This document shows positions 17,051 to 25,401 of a stretch of 64,000 nucleotides of DNA, piece after piece. Below the pieces are notes generated by a model, which made no database searches, was not told the DNA's origin, and worked only from the letters and a program-made list of their open reading frames with translations. The position numbers and the translations under genes are program-made. The stretch spans positions 124,001 to 188,000 of the forward strand of contig DATGUN010000007.1 in assembly GCA_035301285.1 (NCBI GenBank), read 5' to 3'. The number at the start of each line of letters is the position of its first letter. Positions within the stretch are counted from its first letter, which is position 1. Source of the DNA: DATGUN01 sp035301285 (GTDB lineage Bacteria > Bacillota > Bacilli > Bacillales > Amphibacillaceae).

Positions 17051-17713
17051 ATGCTTAATCAAAAAGAAATACAGTTTGCTTTAGACCAAATGAATGAAAT
17101 GTTTCCTGATGCACAATGTGAACTCACGCATGATAATCCCTTTGAACTTGTCATCGCTGTATTATTATCCGCGCAGTGCACAGATACACTCGTCAATAAA
17201 GTGACAAAAGGATTGTTTGAAAAATATCATACCCCTGAGGATTATATCAATGTTCCCTTGGAAGAGTTGCAAGAGGATATCCGCTCAATCGGTTTGTATC
17301 GGAATAAGGCCAAAAATATTCAACGATTATGTCATATGTTGATCGATGACTATAACGGTGAAGTTCCATCATCAAAAGAAGAACTGATGAAATTGGCCGG
17401 AGTGGGGCGTAAAACAGCGAATGTCGTCAGTTCTGTCGCGTTCGATGAGCCCGCCATTGCGGTCGATACACATGTAGAACGTGTTGCAAAACGTCTTGCC
17501 ATATGCCGTTGGAAGGATTCTGTATTGGAAGTAGAACATACGTTGATGCGTAAAGTTCCAAAAGAAGCTTGGAGTAAAACACATCATGTCATGATTTTTT
17601 TCGGCCGATATCATTGTAAATCACGTAATCCGAATTGTGCTGAATGTCCTTTGCTCGACATATGCCGCGAAGGAAAAAAACGGATGAAAAAAGCCAATAA
17701 AATAGACGGATAA
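17051..17713 (+). CDS. nth: Endonuclease III (DNA glycosylase/AP lyase)
   Basis: Nth removes oxidised pyrimidines and cleaves the abasic site. Visible features are LSAQCTD, the helix-hairpin-helix LAGVGRKTANVV with the catalytic lysine, and the catalytic aspartate in AVDTHVERVAKRL. The [4Fe-4S] cluster C-x6-C-x2-C-x5-C lies in the C-terminal CKSRNPNCAECPLLDIC. At 220 aa it has the family length. ypoC, which follows nth in B. subtilis, is not present; a terminator and the converging ponA gene come next. Confidence 0.96.
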   Translation: MLNQKEIQFALDQMNEMFPDAQCELTHDNPFELVIAVLLSAQCTDTLVNKVTKGLFEKYHTPEDYINVPLEELQEDIRSIGLYRNKAKNIQRLCHMLIDDYNGEVPSSKEELMKLAGVGRKTANVVSSVAFDEPAIAVDTHVERVAKRLAICRWKDSVLEVEHTLMRKVPKEAWSKTHHVMIFFGRYHCKSRNPNCAECPLLDICREGKKRMKKANKIDG

Positions 17714-17766
17714 TATTTTTTGTCATCATGATTATCGCTTATACAATTTTTAAGTTCATGAAAAGG

Positions 17767-17800
17767 GAAGAGGCATACAATTCAATTTGTATGCCTCTTT
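17767..17800. terminator. Stem-loop between nth and ponA
   Basis: AAGAGGCATACAA and TTGTATGCCTCTTT form a 13-bp stem between the converging genes. The T-tract is short on either side, so termination efficiency is uncertain. Confidence 0.65.
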
Positions 17801-17804
17801 CTCA

Positions 17805-20624
17805 TTATCCATCATCATTATTTTCATTGGCAGGGGCATTATTCTCCCCTTCGTTGCCATTACTGTCTCCGTTATTACCCCCGTTGTCATTCCCGCTGTT
17901 ACCATCATTATTATCGTTATTGCCAGAGTCGTTTCCAGGGTCATCACCCGTATCGTCATTATTGTCGTTATTGTTGCCATTGTCATCGTCAGGTATCGTT
18001 ATCTCTGTTTGCTTTTCATCCGAACGAACATCTTCGTTGGCACCTTCCTTACCAATGGCAGTCACTGTTATCGTATATGACTCACCGGGATTGGCGCCAC
18101 TGATTTCAATTCCATTATAGTCTACATTTTGTTTTTGACCATTCACATCTACCTCAAAGGAAGCAGGGGGGCCTTCGTAGTCCCAATTGACATCGATAAT
18201 GTTCTCATCTTCTTTAAACGTAGCGTCTAGGTTATCAACGGGAGACATGGATTCTTCCTCGTCGTTATCGTCATCATCATCTTCACCGTCCGGGACTTTT
18301 ACCGTTGTCGATTTTGGTTCACTTTTATCGGAATCATCATCCTTATTCACAGCAGTCACCTCAATTTCGTACTCTGTACCCTGGTCGACGCTGGATATTT
18401 CAAATGATGTGTCATCCGTGGAAGATAGGTTTTTCATGTCACCACCATCTTCACTTGCGCTTATTTCAAAAGTGACATCGTCATCGGAGTCATAATCCCA
18501 TTCCACTTTTATTTCCTCCGCGTCATCATCATATTCTGCGGTTAAGTCATTGACAGGATCGATTTGGTCATATTCCTTGGAAACACTTTCCGGTTCATGT
18601 CCTTTAACAAAAAGTTCTTTTATGATGTTGGACTCAGGTGTATAATCACTGGGTAGTGCAGCCGGATTTGACCCTTTTTCTACACCGACTTCTACAACAG
18701 AATCCGGTTGTTCAAAATCAGGTGTGTCCACATCTTCGGATATTTTTTGCATGGTGTTTTTCAGAAAATCATGCGGTACTTTCTTCTCATCACCGACCAT
18801 TGTGAGTTTTGGTCCGTCATAACCGGTCCATATTGACATGGTATAATTGGTTGTATAACCCGTCAACCATGAATCGGGACTTCCCTCTTGATCTTTTAAG
18901 TTCGTTGTCCCCGTTTTTGCTGCCATCGGGAGGTCTGGAATATTAGCCCTTTGACCTGTTCCTTCCGTCAAAGCTGTCTTCAATACATCCGTAATCATAT
19001 ACGCGGTTGAATCAGCCATGACCGCTTCGGATTCAGGCTTTAAGTCCACTTCTCGGCCATCAGGGAATTCGACTTTTTCAACAGCGAAAGGTTCATTATA
19101 AATGCCTTCATTCCCAAAAGCTCGGAAAGCTCCTGCCATTTTAAGGGGTGTAACCCGTGTTTCCGTACCCCCAATGGCTTCAGTAATGCCATCCGTTTCC
19201 AAATCGATTCCCAAATCACCCGCAAATTCTTTGGCATTATCCAGACCGACTTCGTCAAACGCTTTGACTGCAGGGATATTATAAGACTTACTCAATGCGG
19301 TTCTCATCGACATCCATCCATGGAATTGGTTATCGAAGTTATTGATTTCGGCATCCGTTCCCTCAATTTTGTATGGTTGATCATCATTCAACTGATGATA
19401 GGTTGACCATTTTTCATATTCTATCGCGGGGCCATAATCAACAATTGGTTTTATACTGGAACCGGGTTGTCTTCCAGCACCTTGGACAGCATAATTGTAT
19501 CCACGGTTTCCAGATGAATCCCGGCTGCCACCGATGGCTCTGACGGCGCCGCTTTTAGTGTCAAGGACCGCTGCACCAACCTGCAGTTTCTTTTCATCTC
19601 CATTGGCATCTTCCTTGTTTCCTGGATAGGAGATAGGGTTGTCATCATTATCCGATAGCAAATATTCAACATGATCTTGAATATCGGTATCGATTGTCGT
19701 ATAAATTTTAAGACCATCACTGTAAATATCAGCGCCATCCAATTTATCTTTGACTTCTTTTTCCACTTCGTCGAGAAAAGCCTGATAAGGTGTCGGTTCT
19801 TCTTCTTTTTCGACAAGCAGGGACTTAATATCAACATCCCGTGCTTCATCAGCTTCTTCTTCGGTAATTTTTCCATGTCTGACCATCAGGTCCAAAACGA
19901 TGTTCATTCGTTTTTCCGTCAAATCAGGATTGACAAAAGGATTGTACGCAGTAGGTCGCTGTGGTAATCCAGCCAAAATCGCCGCTTCCGGCAATGTTAA
20001 ATCCTCTAGATCTTTATCGAAATAATTTTCTGCAGCTTTTCCAACACCATAGGACTGATTACCATAAAATATTTTGTTCAAATACATTTCCATGATTTCT
20101 TCTTTGGAATATTCACGTTCCAATTTAAGCGAGAGCCATTGTTCCTGTACTTTACGTTTCAATTTCTTTTCCTTGGTGAAAAAAGAATTCTCGATCACTT
20201 GTTGTGTCAACGTACTGGCACCTTGTGAACCGAATCCATTTAAAATATTCGCTTTGATGGCACCACCGATCCGGTATAAATCGATACCGTGATGTTTGAA
20301 GAAACGGGAGTCTTCTGTTGCGACGACAGCGTCTATCAATACTTGTGGAAGCTCATCATATTCAACTTTCGTTCGTTGTTCAGCGCCGAGATCAGCATAT
20401 AATTCCCCGTCCATATCATAGATTTCGGATGAAAAAGGATCGATCAGTTTCGATTCATCCAATTTGGGGGCTGTTATAATATAATACGTAAATAAAACGC
20501 CTATGCCTATTCCTATCGCCAACATCGTGATTAGCGCAATCTTGACAATCCGTCTCCATAACGGTTTCTTGTGTTGTTTCTTCTGATTTCTACGTGCTGT
20601 ACGAGTCTGGCCGTGTTCAGCCAT
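17805..20624 (-). CDS. ponA: Class A penicillin-binding protein 1 with two FN3 domains and acidic tail
   Basis: A bifunctional peptidoglycan glycosyltransferase/transpeptidase, 939 aa. It has a basic cytoplasmic N-terminus, a membrane anchor (about 28-50) and a GT51 domain with catalytic Glu104 in EDSRFFKHHG. The penicillin-binding domain has S389-x-x-K392, SYN at 447-449 and KTGTT at 570-574. Two fibronectin type III-like modules follow (about 690-778 and 795-878). The tail (879-939) is almost entirely Asn, Asp, Gly, Ser and Glu. The start is ATG 20624, 7 nt after GGAGG. It lies 16 bp after recU in one operon, as in B. subtilis. Confidence 0.95.
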   Translation of the reverse strand: MAEHGQTRTARRNQKKQHKKPLWRRIVKIALITMLAIGIGIGVLFTYYIITAPKLDESKLIDPFSSEIYDMDGELYADLGAEQRTKVEYDELPQVLIDAVVATEDSRFFKHHGIDLYRIGGAIKANILNGFGSQGASTLTQQVIENSFFTKEKKLKRKVQEQWLSLKLEREYSKEEIMEMYLNKIFYGNQSYGVGKAAENYFDKDLEDLTLPEAAILAGLPQRPTAYNPFVNPDLTEKRMNIVLDLMVRHGKITEEEADEARDVDIKSLLVEKEEEPTPYQAFLDEVEKEVKDKLDGADIYSDGLKIYTTIDTDIQDHVEYLLSDNDDNPISYPGNKEDANGDEKKLQVGAAVLDTKSGAVRAIGGSRDSSGNRGYNYAVQGAGRQPGSSIKPIVDYGPAIEYEKWSTYHQLNDDQPYKIEGTDAEINNFDNQFHGWMSMRTALSKSYNIPAVKAFDEVGLDNAKEFAGDLGIDLETDGITEAIGGTETRVTPLKMAGAFRAFGNEGIYNEPFAVEKVEFPDGREVDLKPESEAVMADSTAYMITDVLKTALTEGTGQRANIPDLPMAAKTGTTNLKDQEGSPDSWLTGYTTNYTMSIWTGYDGPKLTMVGDEKKVPHDFLKNTMQKISEDVDTPDFEQPDSVVEVGVEKGSNPAALPSDYTPESNIIKELFVKGHEPESVSKEYDQIDPVNDLTAEYDDDAEEIKVEWDYDSDDDVTFEISASEDGGDMKNLSSTDDTSFEISSVDQGTEYEIEVTAVNKDDDSDKSEPKSTTVKVPDGEDDDDDNDEEESMSPVDNLDATFKEDENIIDVNWDYEGPPASFEVDVNGQKQNVDYNGIEISGANPGESYTITVTAIGKEGANEDVRSDEKQTEITIPDDDNGNNNDNNDDTGDDPGNDSGNNDNNDGNSGNDNGGNNGDSNGNEGENNAPANENNDDG

Positions 20625-20640
20625 AGCTCATTCCTCCGTT

Positions 20641-21231
20641 CTAAAAGTAAAGCCCATCTATTATTTGTAAATAATCAACTCTTTTTAAATAATGGAAGGG
20701 AACTGTGTAACCCATTTCCTTGATTGTTTTATAAGGAATGGATTTCCTTCCGCCCTCAAGCGTCCGATACCAAAAAGGCAATAAATCTTCCGCTTTCAAA
20801 AAATACGTTTCATCAAATGGTTTGAAGCGGATCAGTAAAAAACAGATGCCACCATGATTTATCACGGATTCCATATGTTTTATTTGATGAGCGTGGATGT
20901 TTGCCAACGGAAATCGTGTTTTATAATTTGTTTCTTTAGCTTCAAAATCAATATGTTTCATCCTGTATATGCCATTATAATCCGTAGTGGATGCTTGTTT
21001 AAAATAAGCTTCCGTAATAACGGCTGCACTTCTTCTTGGATAATTGACTTTAACGATTTGAACAGGTGTCGGTTTTTTATGGATGATTGCCTGATCATTT
21101 GCCAAATAAAAATCGTTTGTGGTATTAATATCGGCTTCAAGCGTCATTCCACGGTTGCTGAAACTGGTATTTTCCTGTTTATTGACTCGTTTGTGAACAT
21201 TACTCTGACCCTGTCCATTCGGATAATTCAT
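20641..21231 (-). CDS. recU: Holliday junction resolvase RecU
   Basis: RecU cleaves Holliday junctions and modulates RecA. The 196-aa product contains the type II restriction-like catalytic core: NRGMTLEADI near residue 28, the metal-binding Asp in TDYNGIY, and the E-x-K pair in IDFEAKET. The start is ATG 21231, 6 nt after AGGAGGT. A longer frame to 21261 has no ribosome site. It forms an operon with ponA, and a candidate extended -10 promoter lies just upstream. Confidence 0.93.
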   Translation of the reverse strand: MNYPNGQGQSNVHKRVNKQENTSFSNRGMTLEADINTTNDFYLANDQAIIHKKPTPVQIVKVNYPRRSAAVITEAYFKQASTTDYNGIYRMKHIDFEAKETNYKTRFPLANIHAHQIKHMESVINHGGICFLLIRFKPFDETYFLKAEDLLPFWYRTLEGGRKSIPYKTIKEMGYTVPFHYLKRVDYLQIIDGLYF

Positions 21232-21256
21232 GTCATACCTCCTAATATATGAACGT

Positions 21257-21265
21257 ATCATATCA
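21257..21265 (-). promoter_or_regulatory. Extended -10 promoter of recU-ponA
   Basis: On the minus strand TGATATGAT reads as an extended -10 element. It would start transcription near 21250, about 20 nt before the recU start. No clear -35 is seen. Confidence 0.4.
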
Positions 21266-21756
21266 GAAAACCTAACATTTGCTTCTCATAAGTTTTCATT
21301 ATCCGCTCGGTATTTCTTACATCATAACATGACGATAGCTTGTTCGTGGACATTCTTCAAGAATGAACCACACCATCATTATATACCAAAAGTAACATAC
21401 TGACATGTATCAAACATCTGTTTTCACCAAAAATACAATTCTTTGCCGTAAAGAATTTGAACACTATCTATTATATTTTCCTTATTGAATATGCTTTAAA
21501 CACGCAATCTCTTCGGACGTCAAATCGATAATGAACATTCAATCCCATTAAATAACATAGGACAAAAATATAATACGTCAGGTCGGAATTGTGAATGGGG
21601 GCTATAAACAAAAACCTTGGACATACGAATGCGTTCCCGCCTGGCAATGCCAGTCAAAAAAACGATGATTTTGTTTCTTTCCTTCTAGTTTTGTCGAACA
21701 GGAAGGATTATCCACGTGGGCGTCGAATAGAGCCTATACCATTAAAATAAGGAGCG
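21262..21756. other. Divergent intergenic region recU/yppE cluster
   Basis: No gene is supported in this 495-bp gap. It holds the recU promoter at its left end, an imperfect palindrome CATTCTTCAAGAATG (21351-21365), and a possible -10 for the plus strand (TATAAT, 21570-21575). Two short hairpins follow: CTGGC-AAT-GCCAG near 21640 and TCCTTC/GAAGGA around 21680-21708. A transcript from that -10 would have a leader of about 180 nt. yppC and yppD of B. subtilis are absent here. Confidence 0.4.
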
Positions 21757-21978
21757 ATGATGATGCAGGCATTAACACAGGTCAACGACAATCATATACA
21801 GTCTGATCGGAATAGTTTTGAACAAGGCATAAATGTACTTGAGAAACAACTCCACACAATTGATGAAAAGATATCGAGCACCATCAATAAAGAGATTCAA
21901 AAAGAAATACAGTACGAAAGGCAAGGCATATTACATGTCCAAAATACTTTACTATCGCGCATATCTCCATTATTGTAA
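21757..21978 (+). CDS. Small coiled-coil protein of unknown function
   Basis: A 73-aa (or 71-aa) charged helical protein. GINVLEKQLHTIDEKISS and EIQKEIQYERQ show heptad-like spacing, suggesting a coiled coil. I do not recognise a family. Three ATG codons lie in a row (21757, 21760, 21763); the last is best spaced from GGAG. It stands where small yppC/yppD genes lie in B. subtilis, 56 bp before yppE, and is probably co-transcribed with it. The good ribosome site and the position argue that it is real. Confidence 0.55.
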   Translation: MMMQALTQVNDNHIQSDRNSFEQGINVLEKQLHTIDEKISSTINKEIQKEIQYERQGILHVQNTLLSRISPLL

Positions 21979-22034
21979 ACGTAGGAGCAAGTTTTACAAT
22001 ATGTGCGAACATGTAAAGGAAGGTTTTAATATAG

Positions 22035-22391
22035 ATGAGCCAACAACTGATTGACCAGACATACAAACTGAAAGATGAACTGGATCGTTTAAAGGATTAT
22101 TATTTAACACATGAACCACCTGAAAGCAAAAATGACAAGCCGTTTTTCATGATGGTAAAGGAAACATTGGAACCTATTTATCAAGCACTTGAAAAATGGG
22201 AAGAGGATGCGCTCCATTCCGCGAAACAGCGACAGACAAATGTTCACCCACAGCAGATCACATCTACAAAAGAAAACATGGATATGTTATTGCTGCACAG
22301 CTATTATATTGATGTCAAACGAAAGCGGTACATGGAAATGAATCATTCCATCCATTATGTTTTCGATCAACTTCTCAGGGATTTAACCTAA
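22035..22391 (+). CDS. yppE: YppE-like protein (DUF1798)
   Basis: A 118-aa helical protein of the DUF1798 family. The opening QLIDQTYKLKDELDRLKDYY and the later MLLLHSYYIDVKRKRYMEMN match the family pattern, a four-helix up-and-down bundle of unknown function. It starts at ATG 22035 behind a rather distant GGAAGG. It belongs to the recU-adjacent ypp group and is followed by the promoter of cdd. Confidence 0.75.
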   Translation: MSQQLIDQTYKLKDELDRLKDYYLTHEPPESKNDKPFFMMVKETLEPIYQALEKWEEDALHSAKQRQTNVHPQQITSTKENMDMLLLHSYYIDVKRKRYMEMNHSIHYVFDQLLRDLT

Positions 22392-22432
22392 GGTACGCTC
22401 AAAAGTACATGTACCATTTTGAATAGGCTTCC

Positions 22433-22461
22433 TTTACAATAAGACTTTTTTCTCTTATAAT
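22433..22461 (+). promoter_or_regulatory. SigA-type promoter of cdd
   Basis: TTTACA (22433-22438) and TATAAT (22456-22461) are separated by 17 bp, 30 bp before the cdd start. This is the cleanest vegetative promoter near this gene. Confidence 0.7.
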
Positions 22462-22463
22462 AA

Positions 22464-22484
22464 CCTCACTTGATGTGAGGGAGG
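22464..22484 (+). promoter_or_regulatory. Hairpin overlapping the cdd ribosome site
   Basis: CCTCAC and GTGAGG (22464-22469, 22475-22480) form a 6-bp stem with a 5-nt loop right after the -10. The right arm runs into the Shine-Dalgarno GGGAGG (22479-22484). It could be an operator or a structure that lowers initiation. Confidence 0.35.
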
Positions 22485-22492
22485 CAATGGGT

Positions 22493-22897
22493 TTGAACAA
22501 AGAAAACTTGATTGAAGAAGCGATTAAAGCACGAGAAAGGGCATACGTACCATACTCACGATTTCCTGTTGGTGCGGCCGTTGTTACAACAGATGGAAAT
22601 GTATATACCGGCTGTAACATCGAGAATGCAGCCTTCCCTGTAAGTTGCTGCGCCGAACGCGTCGCTTTATTTAGTGCTATCGCAAATGGGGAAAAGACAT
22701 TTAAAGCAATGGCTGTTGTAGCGGACTCTGACCGACCTGTACCACCCTGTGGGTCCTGTAGACAAGTGATGAGTGAATTTTTCGGTAATGATACAACGAT
22801 TTACCTGTCAAACCTTAAAAATCAAATAGAGACCTTAAATGTAGAATCATTGTTACCATTTTCTTTCCAACCCGAAGATTTACATTCTGCCAAATAA
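22493..22897 (+). CDS. cdd: Cytidine deaminase
   Basis: Cdd deaminates cytidine and deoxycytidine in pyrimidine salvage. The 134-aa product has the substrate-binding GCNIENAAF and the zinc/catalytic motif CAERVA. The second zinc motif PCGSCRQ follows. The start is TTG 22493 (MNKENLIEEAIKARERAY), 8 nt after GGGAGG, which matches the B. subtilis N-terminus. GTG 22475 and ATG 22487 lie in or too near that site. In B. subtilis cdd is elsewhere (next to era), so its place here with its own promoter and terminator marks a relocated gene. Confidence 0.94.
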   Translation: MNKENLIEEAIKARERAYVPYSRFPVGAAVVTTDGNVYTGCNIENAAFPVSCCAERVALFSAIANGEKTFKAMAVVADSDRPVPPCGSCRQVMSEFFGNDTTIYLSNLKNQIETLNVESLLPFSFQPEDLHSAK

Positions 22898-22922
22898 GAA
22901 GCTGTTGAATCAGCTTCTTTTT
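22896..22922 (+). terminator. Terminator of cdd
   Basis: AAGAAGCTG and CAGCTTCTT form the stem, followed by TTT. It overlaps the cdd stop. Confidence 0.85.
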
Positions 22923-23103
22923 ACTGGTATTATGAAAGTATACATAGCTGGATATAAGTCACATGGAAAATTACCAGCTGTAAATGTTATACTGAGTTCA
23001 AATGATGTATGCATAAATATAATCGTCATTAATACACTACATTAGCTTTATTTTTATGTTTTTAAATGGAATCCAAAATTTAAAAAACGTGGAGTGATTG
23101 AAT

Positions 23104-23418
23104 ATGGATAACAATCAAATACAATTGACAGGTACCGAAATCTTGGAAAAGGATTTTAAAACCGCCATGCGTGGTTATCACCAAGCAGAAGTAGACGAAT
23201 TTCTAGATGTCGTTATTCAAGATTATGAAGCCTTCCAAAAAGAAATAGACCGCCTTGCCGAAGAAAATGATCGTCTGAGAAGGCAATCATCGGGAACACA
23301 GGCAAAAACAAGGTCTGCAGCCGCATCAAACCATCAGGTGAATTATGATTTATTGAAACGACTTTCAAATTTGGAAAAGGCGGTATTCGGTAAGAAGTAT
23401 GCCGATTCAGAGTCCTGA
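23104..23418 (+). CDS. gpsB: Cell division/elongation regulator GpsB
   Basis: GpsB is a DivIVA-related cytoplasmic adaptor that shuttles between septum and side wall and controls PBP1 (PonA, encoded nearby). The 104-aa product has the DivIVA lipid-binding-like N-terminus (ILEKDFKTAMRGYHQAEVD, then EFLDVVIQDY) and a coiled coil (about 40-65). A flexible linker and the C-terminal trimerisation segment YDLLKRLSNLEKAVFG complete it. ATG 23104 follows GGAGTGATTGA. A TTG six bases earlier is less well placed. Confidence 0.94.
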   Translation: MDNNQIQLTGTEILEKDFKTAMRGYHQAEVDEFLDVVIQDYEAFQKEIDRLAEENDRLRRQSSGTQAKTRSAAASNHQVNYDLLKRLSNLEKAVFGKKYADSES

Positions 23419-23469
23419 AATACCGTGTCATATGATCAAAAATATGCTATAATAAGTAAATAGGCTGAT

Positions 23470-23866
23470 ATTGAATGCTTACGTAATCGCTGCATGTTTT
23501 CATGTAGAGGAAAGTCCATGCTCACACAGGCTGTGATGCCTGTAGTGTTTGTGCTTGACGAAATCATAAGTCAGGGGAATCGATACAGATTTACGGCAGG
23601 GAGAAATCCTGTGTCCCACCCGGGATATGGATGAGGTACCCTTGAAAGTGCCACAGTGACGGAACCAGTTTGGAAACAGGCTGGGTGGAACGAGGTAAAC
23701 CCCGCAAGTGAGCAACCCAAACAACGGTAGGGGCATCCTTCAGTAGGGAATCAGAACCGAACGGGGGACAAGTTTGACTTGTAGATAAATGATTACGGCC
23801 TTTGTACGAGGTTGACCACCGAATGAAGTACAATGGTACAGAACATGGCTTACAAAGTATTCAATG
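23470..23866 (+). ncRNA. rnpB: RNase P RNA, Bacillus (type B) class
   Basis: The catalytic RNA that trims tRNA 5' ends. Its ends pair as P1: ATTGAATGCTT (23470-23480) with AAGTATTCAAT (23855-23865). The conserved core is present: GAGGAAAGTCCATGCTC (23508-23524), GAAAGTGCCACAGTGACGGA near 23645, GTAAACCCCGCAAGTGAGCA near 23695, TAGATAAATGATTACGGCC near 23782 and ACAGAACATGGCTTAC near 23838. Layout and length (about 400 nt) match B. subtilis rnpB, and its place after gpsB is the same. Confidence 0.96.
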
Positions 23867-23883
23867 GTCATCATTGCATAACC

Positions 23884-23923
23884 AACCTTCTTAGTAAGTT
23901 ACTTGACATAAGAAGGTTTTTTT
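23884..23923 (+). terminator. Terminator of rnpB
   Basis: AACCTTCTTA and TAAGAAGGTT form a 10-bp stem, followed by TTTT, shortly after P1 closes. Confidence 0.88.
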
Positions 23924-23983
23924 ACATATGACCGTTATCAAACATGCATTCCATATTTCCATATACAGAAAGGATTAATCAAC

Positions 23984-25123
23984 ATGCCTGAAAAAGTAAC
24001 ATTAATTGCTACAACAGCCATGGGACTTGAATCGATTGCGGCAACCGAAGTCAAAAATCTCGGATATGATGTTCAGGTTGAAAATGGTAAAGTCATCTTC
24101 CAAGCACCTATTTCTGCCATACCTAGGGTGAATTTATGGTTACGGAGTGCGGATAGGGTAAAAATACAAGTCGGACAGTTCAAGGCCACAACCTTTGACG
24201 AACTATTCGAATCGACAAAAGCTCTGCCGTGGGAATATTTTATTTCCGAGGAAGGGGCGTTCCCTGTAACCGGGAAATCCCATAAATCGACATTATACAG
24301 TGTTTCTGATTGCCAGGCAATTGTTAAAAAAGCGATTGCTGAACGTTTGAAATTAAAATATGGCGTCGCTTTCAATATGCCTGAAACAGAGGGATTGTAT
24401 AAAACAGAAGTAGCTATCCATAAGGATATAGCCAGCTTGACAATCGACACGTCCGGTGATGGGCTGCATAAACGAGGCTACCGTGTAGGGCAAGGTGAGG
24501 CACCACTCAAGGAAACACTTGCAGCCAGTTTGGTCATGCTTACGAACTGGAAGCCAGACTACCCACTTGTCGATCCTTTCTGTGGTTCCGGAACAATTTT
24601 GATTGAAGCCGCTCTAATCGGCCAAAACATTGCACCCGGATTCAACCGTGCGTTCGCTTCGGAAGATTGGTCACTCATCAAACCAAAAATGTGGGACGAC
24701 GCATTTGACGAAGCGGAAGATTTGGCTGACTATGAGCAGGCCCTTGATATAACCGGGTCAGATATCGATCATAATGCCATCCAAATCGCAACAGATAACT
24801 CAAGAGAAGCAGGGCTTGGTGAATTGATCACTTGGAAACAGATGCAAGTACAAGATTTCGTCATCCGTCAAGACGGCGGCTATATAATCGGAAACCCACC
24901 TTACGGCGAACGATTGGGAACGATCAAAAAAATCACCCCCATCTATCAAGCATTAGGGAAAATCATCAAAGAAAATCCATCCTGGAGCGTCTATATCCTT
25001 ACCGCTTTTAAAGATTTCGAAAAGCAAGTTGGCAAAAAGCCAACCAAAAAACGAAAACTGTTCAATGGATTCATCCGTACGGATTATTATCAGTATTTCG
25101 GAAAACGGTTTAAACAACAATAA
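23984..25123 (+). CDS. ypsC: THUMP-domain 23S rRNA (guanine-N2) methyltransferase, YpsC type
   Basis: A 379-aa RNA methyltransferase like RlmL/RlmK N-terminal halves and B. subtilis YpsC. An N-terminal ferredoxin-like/THUMP RNA-binding region (about 1-160) precedes a Rossmann methylase. The methylase carries the SAM motif VDPFCGSGTILIEAAL and the N2-guanine catalytic motif IIGNPPYGER. Predicted to make m2G in 23S rRNA; the exact site is inferred from family. The start ATG follows AGAAAGG. The order gpsB-rnpB-ypsC is conserved. Confidence 0.92.
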   Translation: MPEKVTLIATTAMGLESIAATEVKNLGYDVQVENGKVIFQAPISAIPRVNLWLRSADRVKIQVGQFKATTFDELFESTKALPWEYFISEEGAFPVTGKSHKSTLYSVSDCQAIVKKAIAERLKLKYGVAFNMPETEGLYKTEVAIHKDIASLTIDTSGDGLHKRGYRVGQGEAPLKETLAASLVMLTNWKPDYPLVDPFCGSGTILIEAALIGQNIAPGFNRAFASEDWSLIKPKMWDDAFDEAEDLADYEQALDITGSDIDHNAIQIATDNSREAGLGELITWKQMQVQDFVIRQDGGYIIGNPPYGERLGTIKKITPIYQALGKIIKENPSWSVYILTAFKDFEKQVGKKPTKKRKLFNGFIRTDYYQYFGKRFKQQ

Positions 25124-25294
25124 ATCAATTAGCTCTTTAATATACTATAATAGATATACAAAAATTTTATTTATTCCCAGACTACAATCGCCAACGCGTA
25201 TAGACAAAAGAGTTTTGACAACTAAAAGAGATGAACTGCACGATATAAACATCGCTTCGGAAATATACTTCGCTTTTCCTCGGCGGGAAATGAA

Positions 25295-25336
25295 AACGAA
25301 AGACTCGGGAACATTAACCCTGAGTCTTTCGTTTTA
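25295..25336 (+). terminator. Terminator upstream of the polyketide synthase gene
   Basis: AACGAAAGACTCGGG and CCTGAGTCTTTCGTT pair nearly perfectly and are followed by TTATG. It lies about 170 bp after ypsC and isolates the next operon. Confidence 0.8.
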
Positions 25337-25401
25337 TGTCTGATTAAACATGTATAATCTTCCTGTAATAAGTGGAAACTATTGTAAAAAGGTGATGACA
25401 A

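Noticed and set aside
17728..18495. Open frames on the plus strand rich in Ser, Leu, Ile and Val
   Set aside because: They are antisense shadows of the low-complexity Asp/Asn/Gly tail and FN3 region of ponA.
19451..19876. 141-aa open frame inside ponA on the same strand in another frame
   Set aside because: It lies inside a clear PBP coding region and has no domain or ribosome site.
25029..25343. 104-aa frame after ypsC
   Set aside because: It overlaps the ypsC C-terminus in another frame and ends in a terminator stem; it shows no domain.
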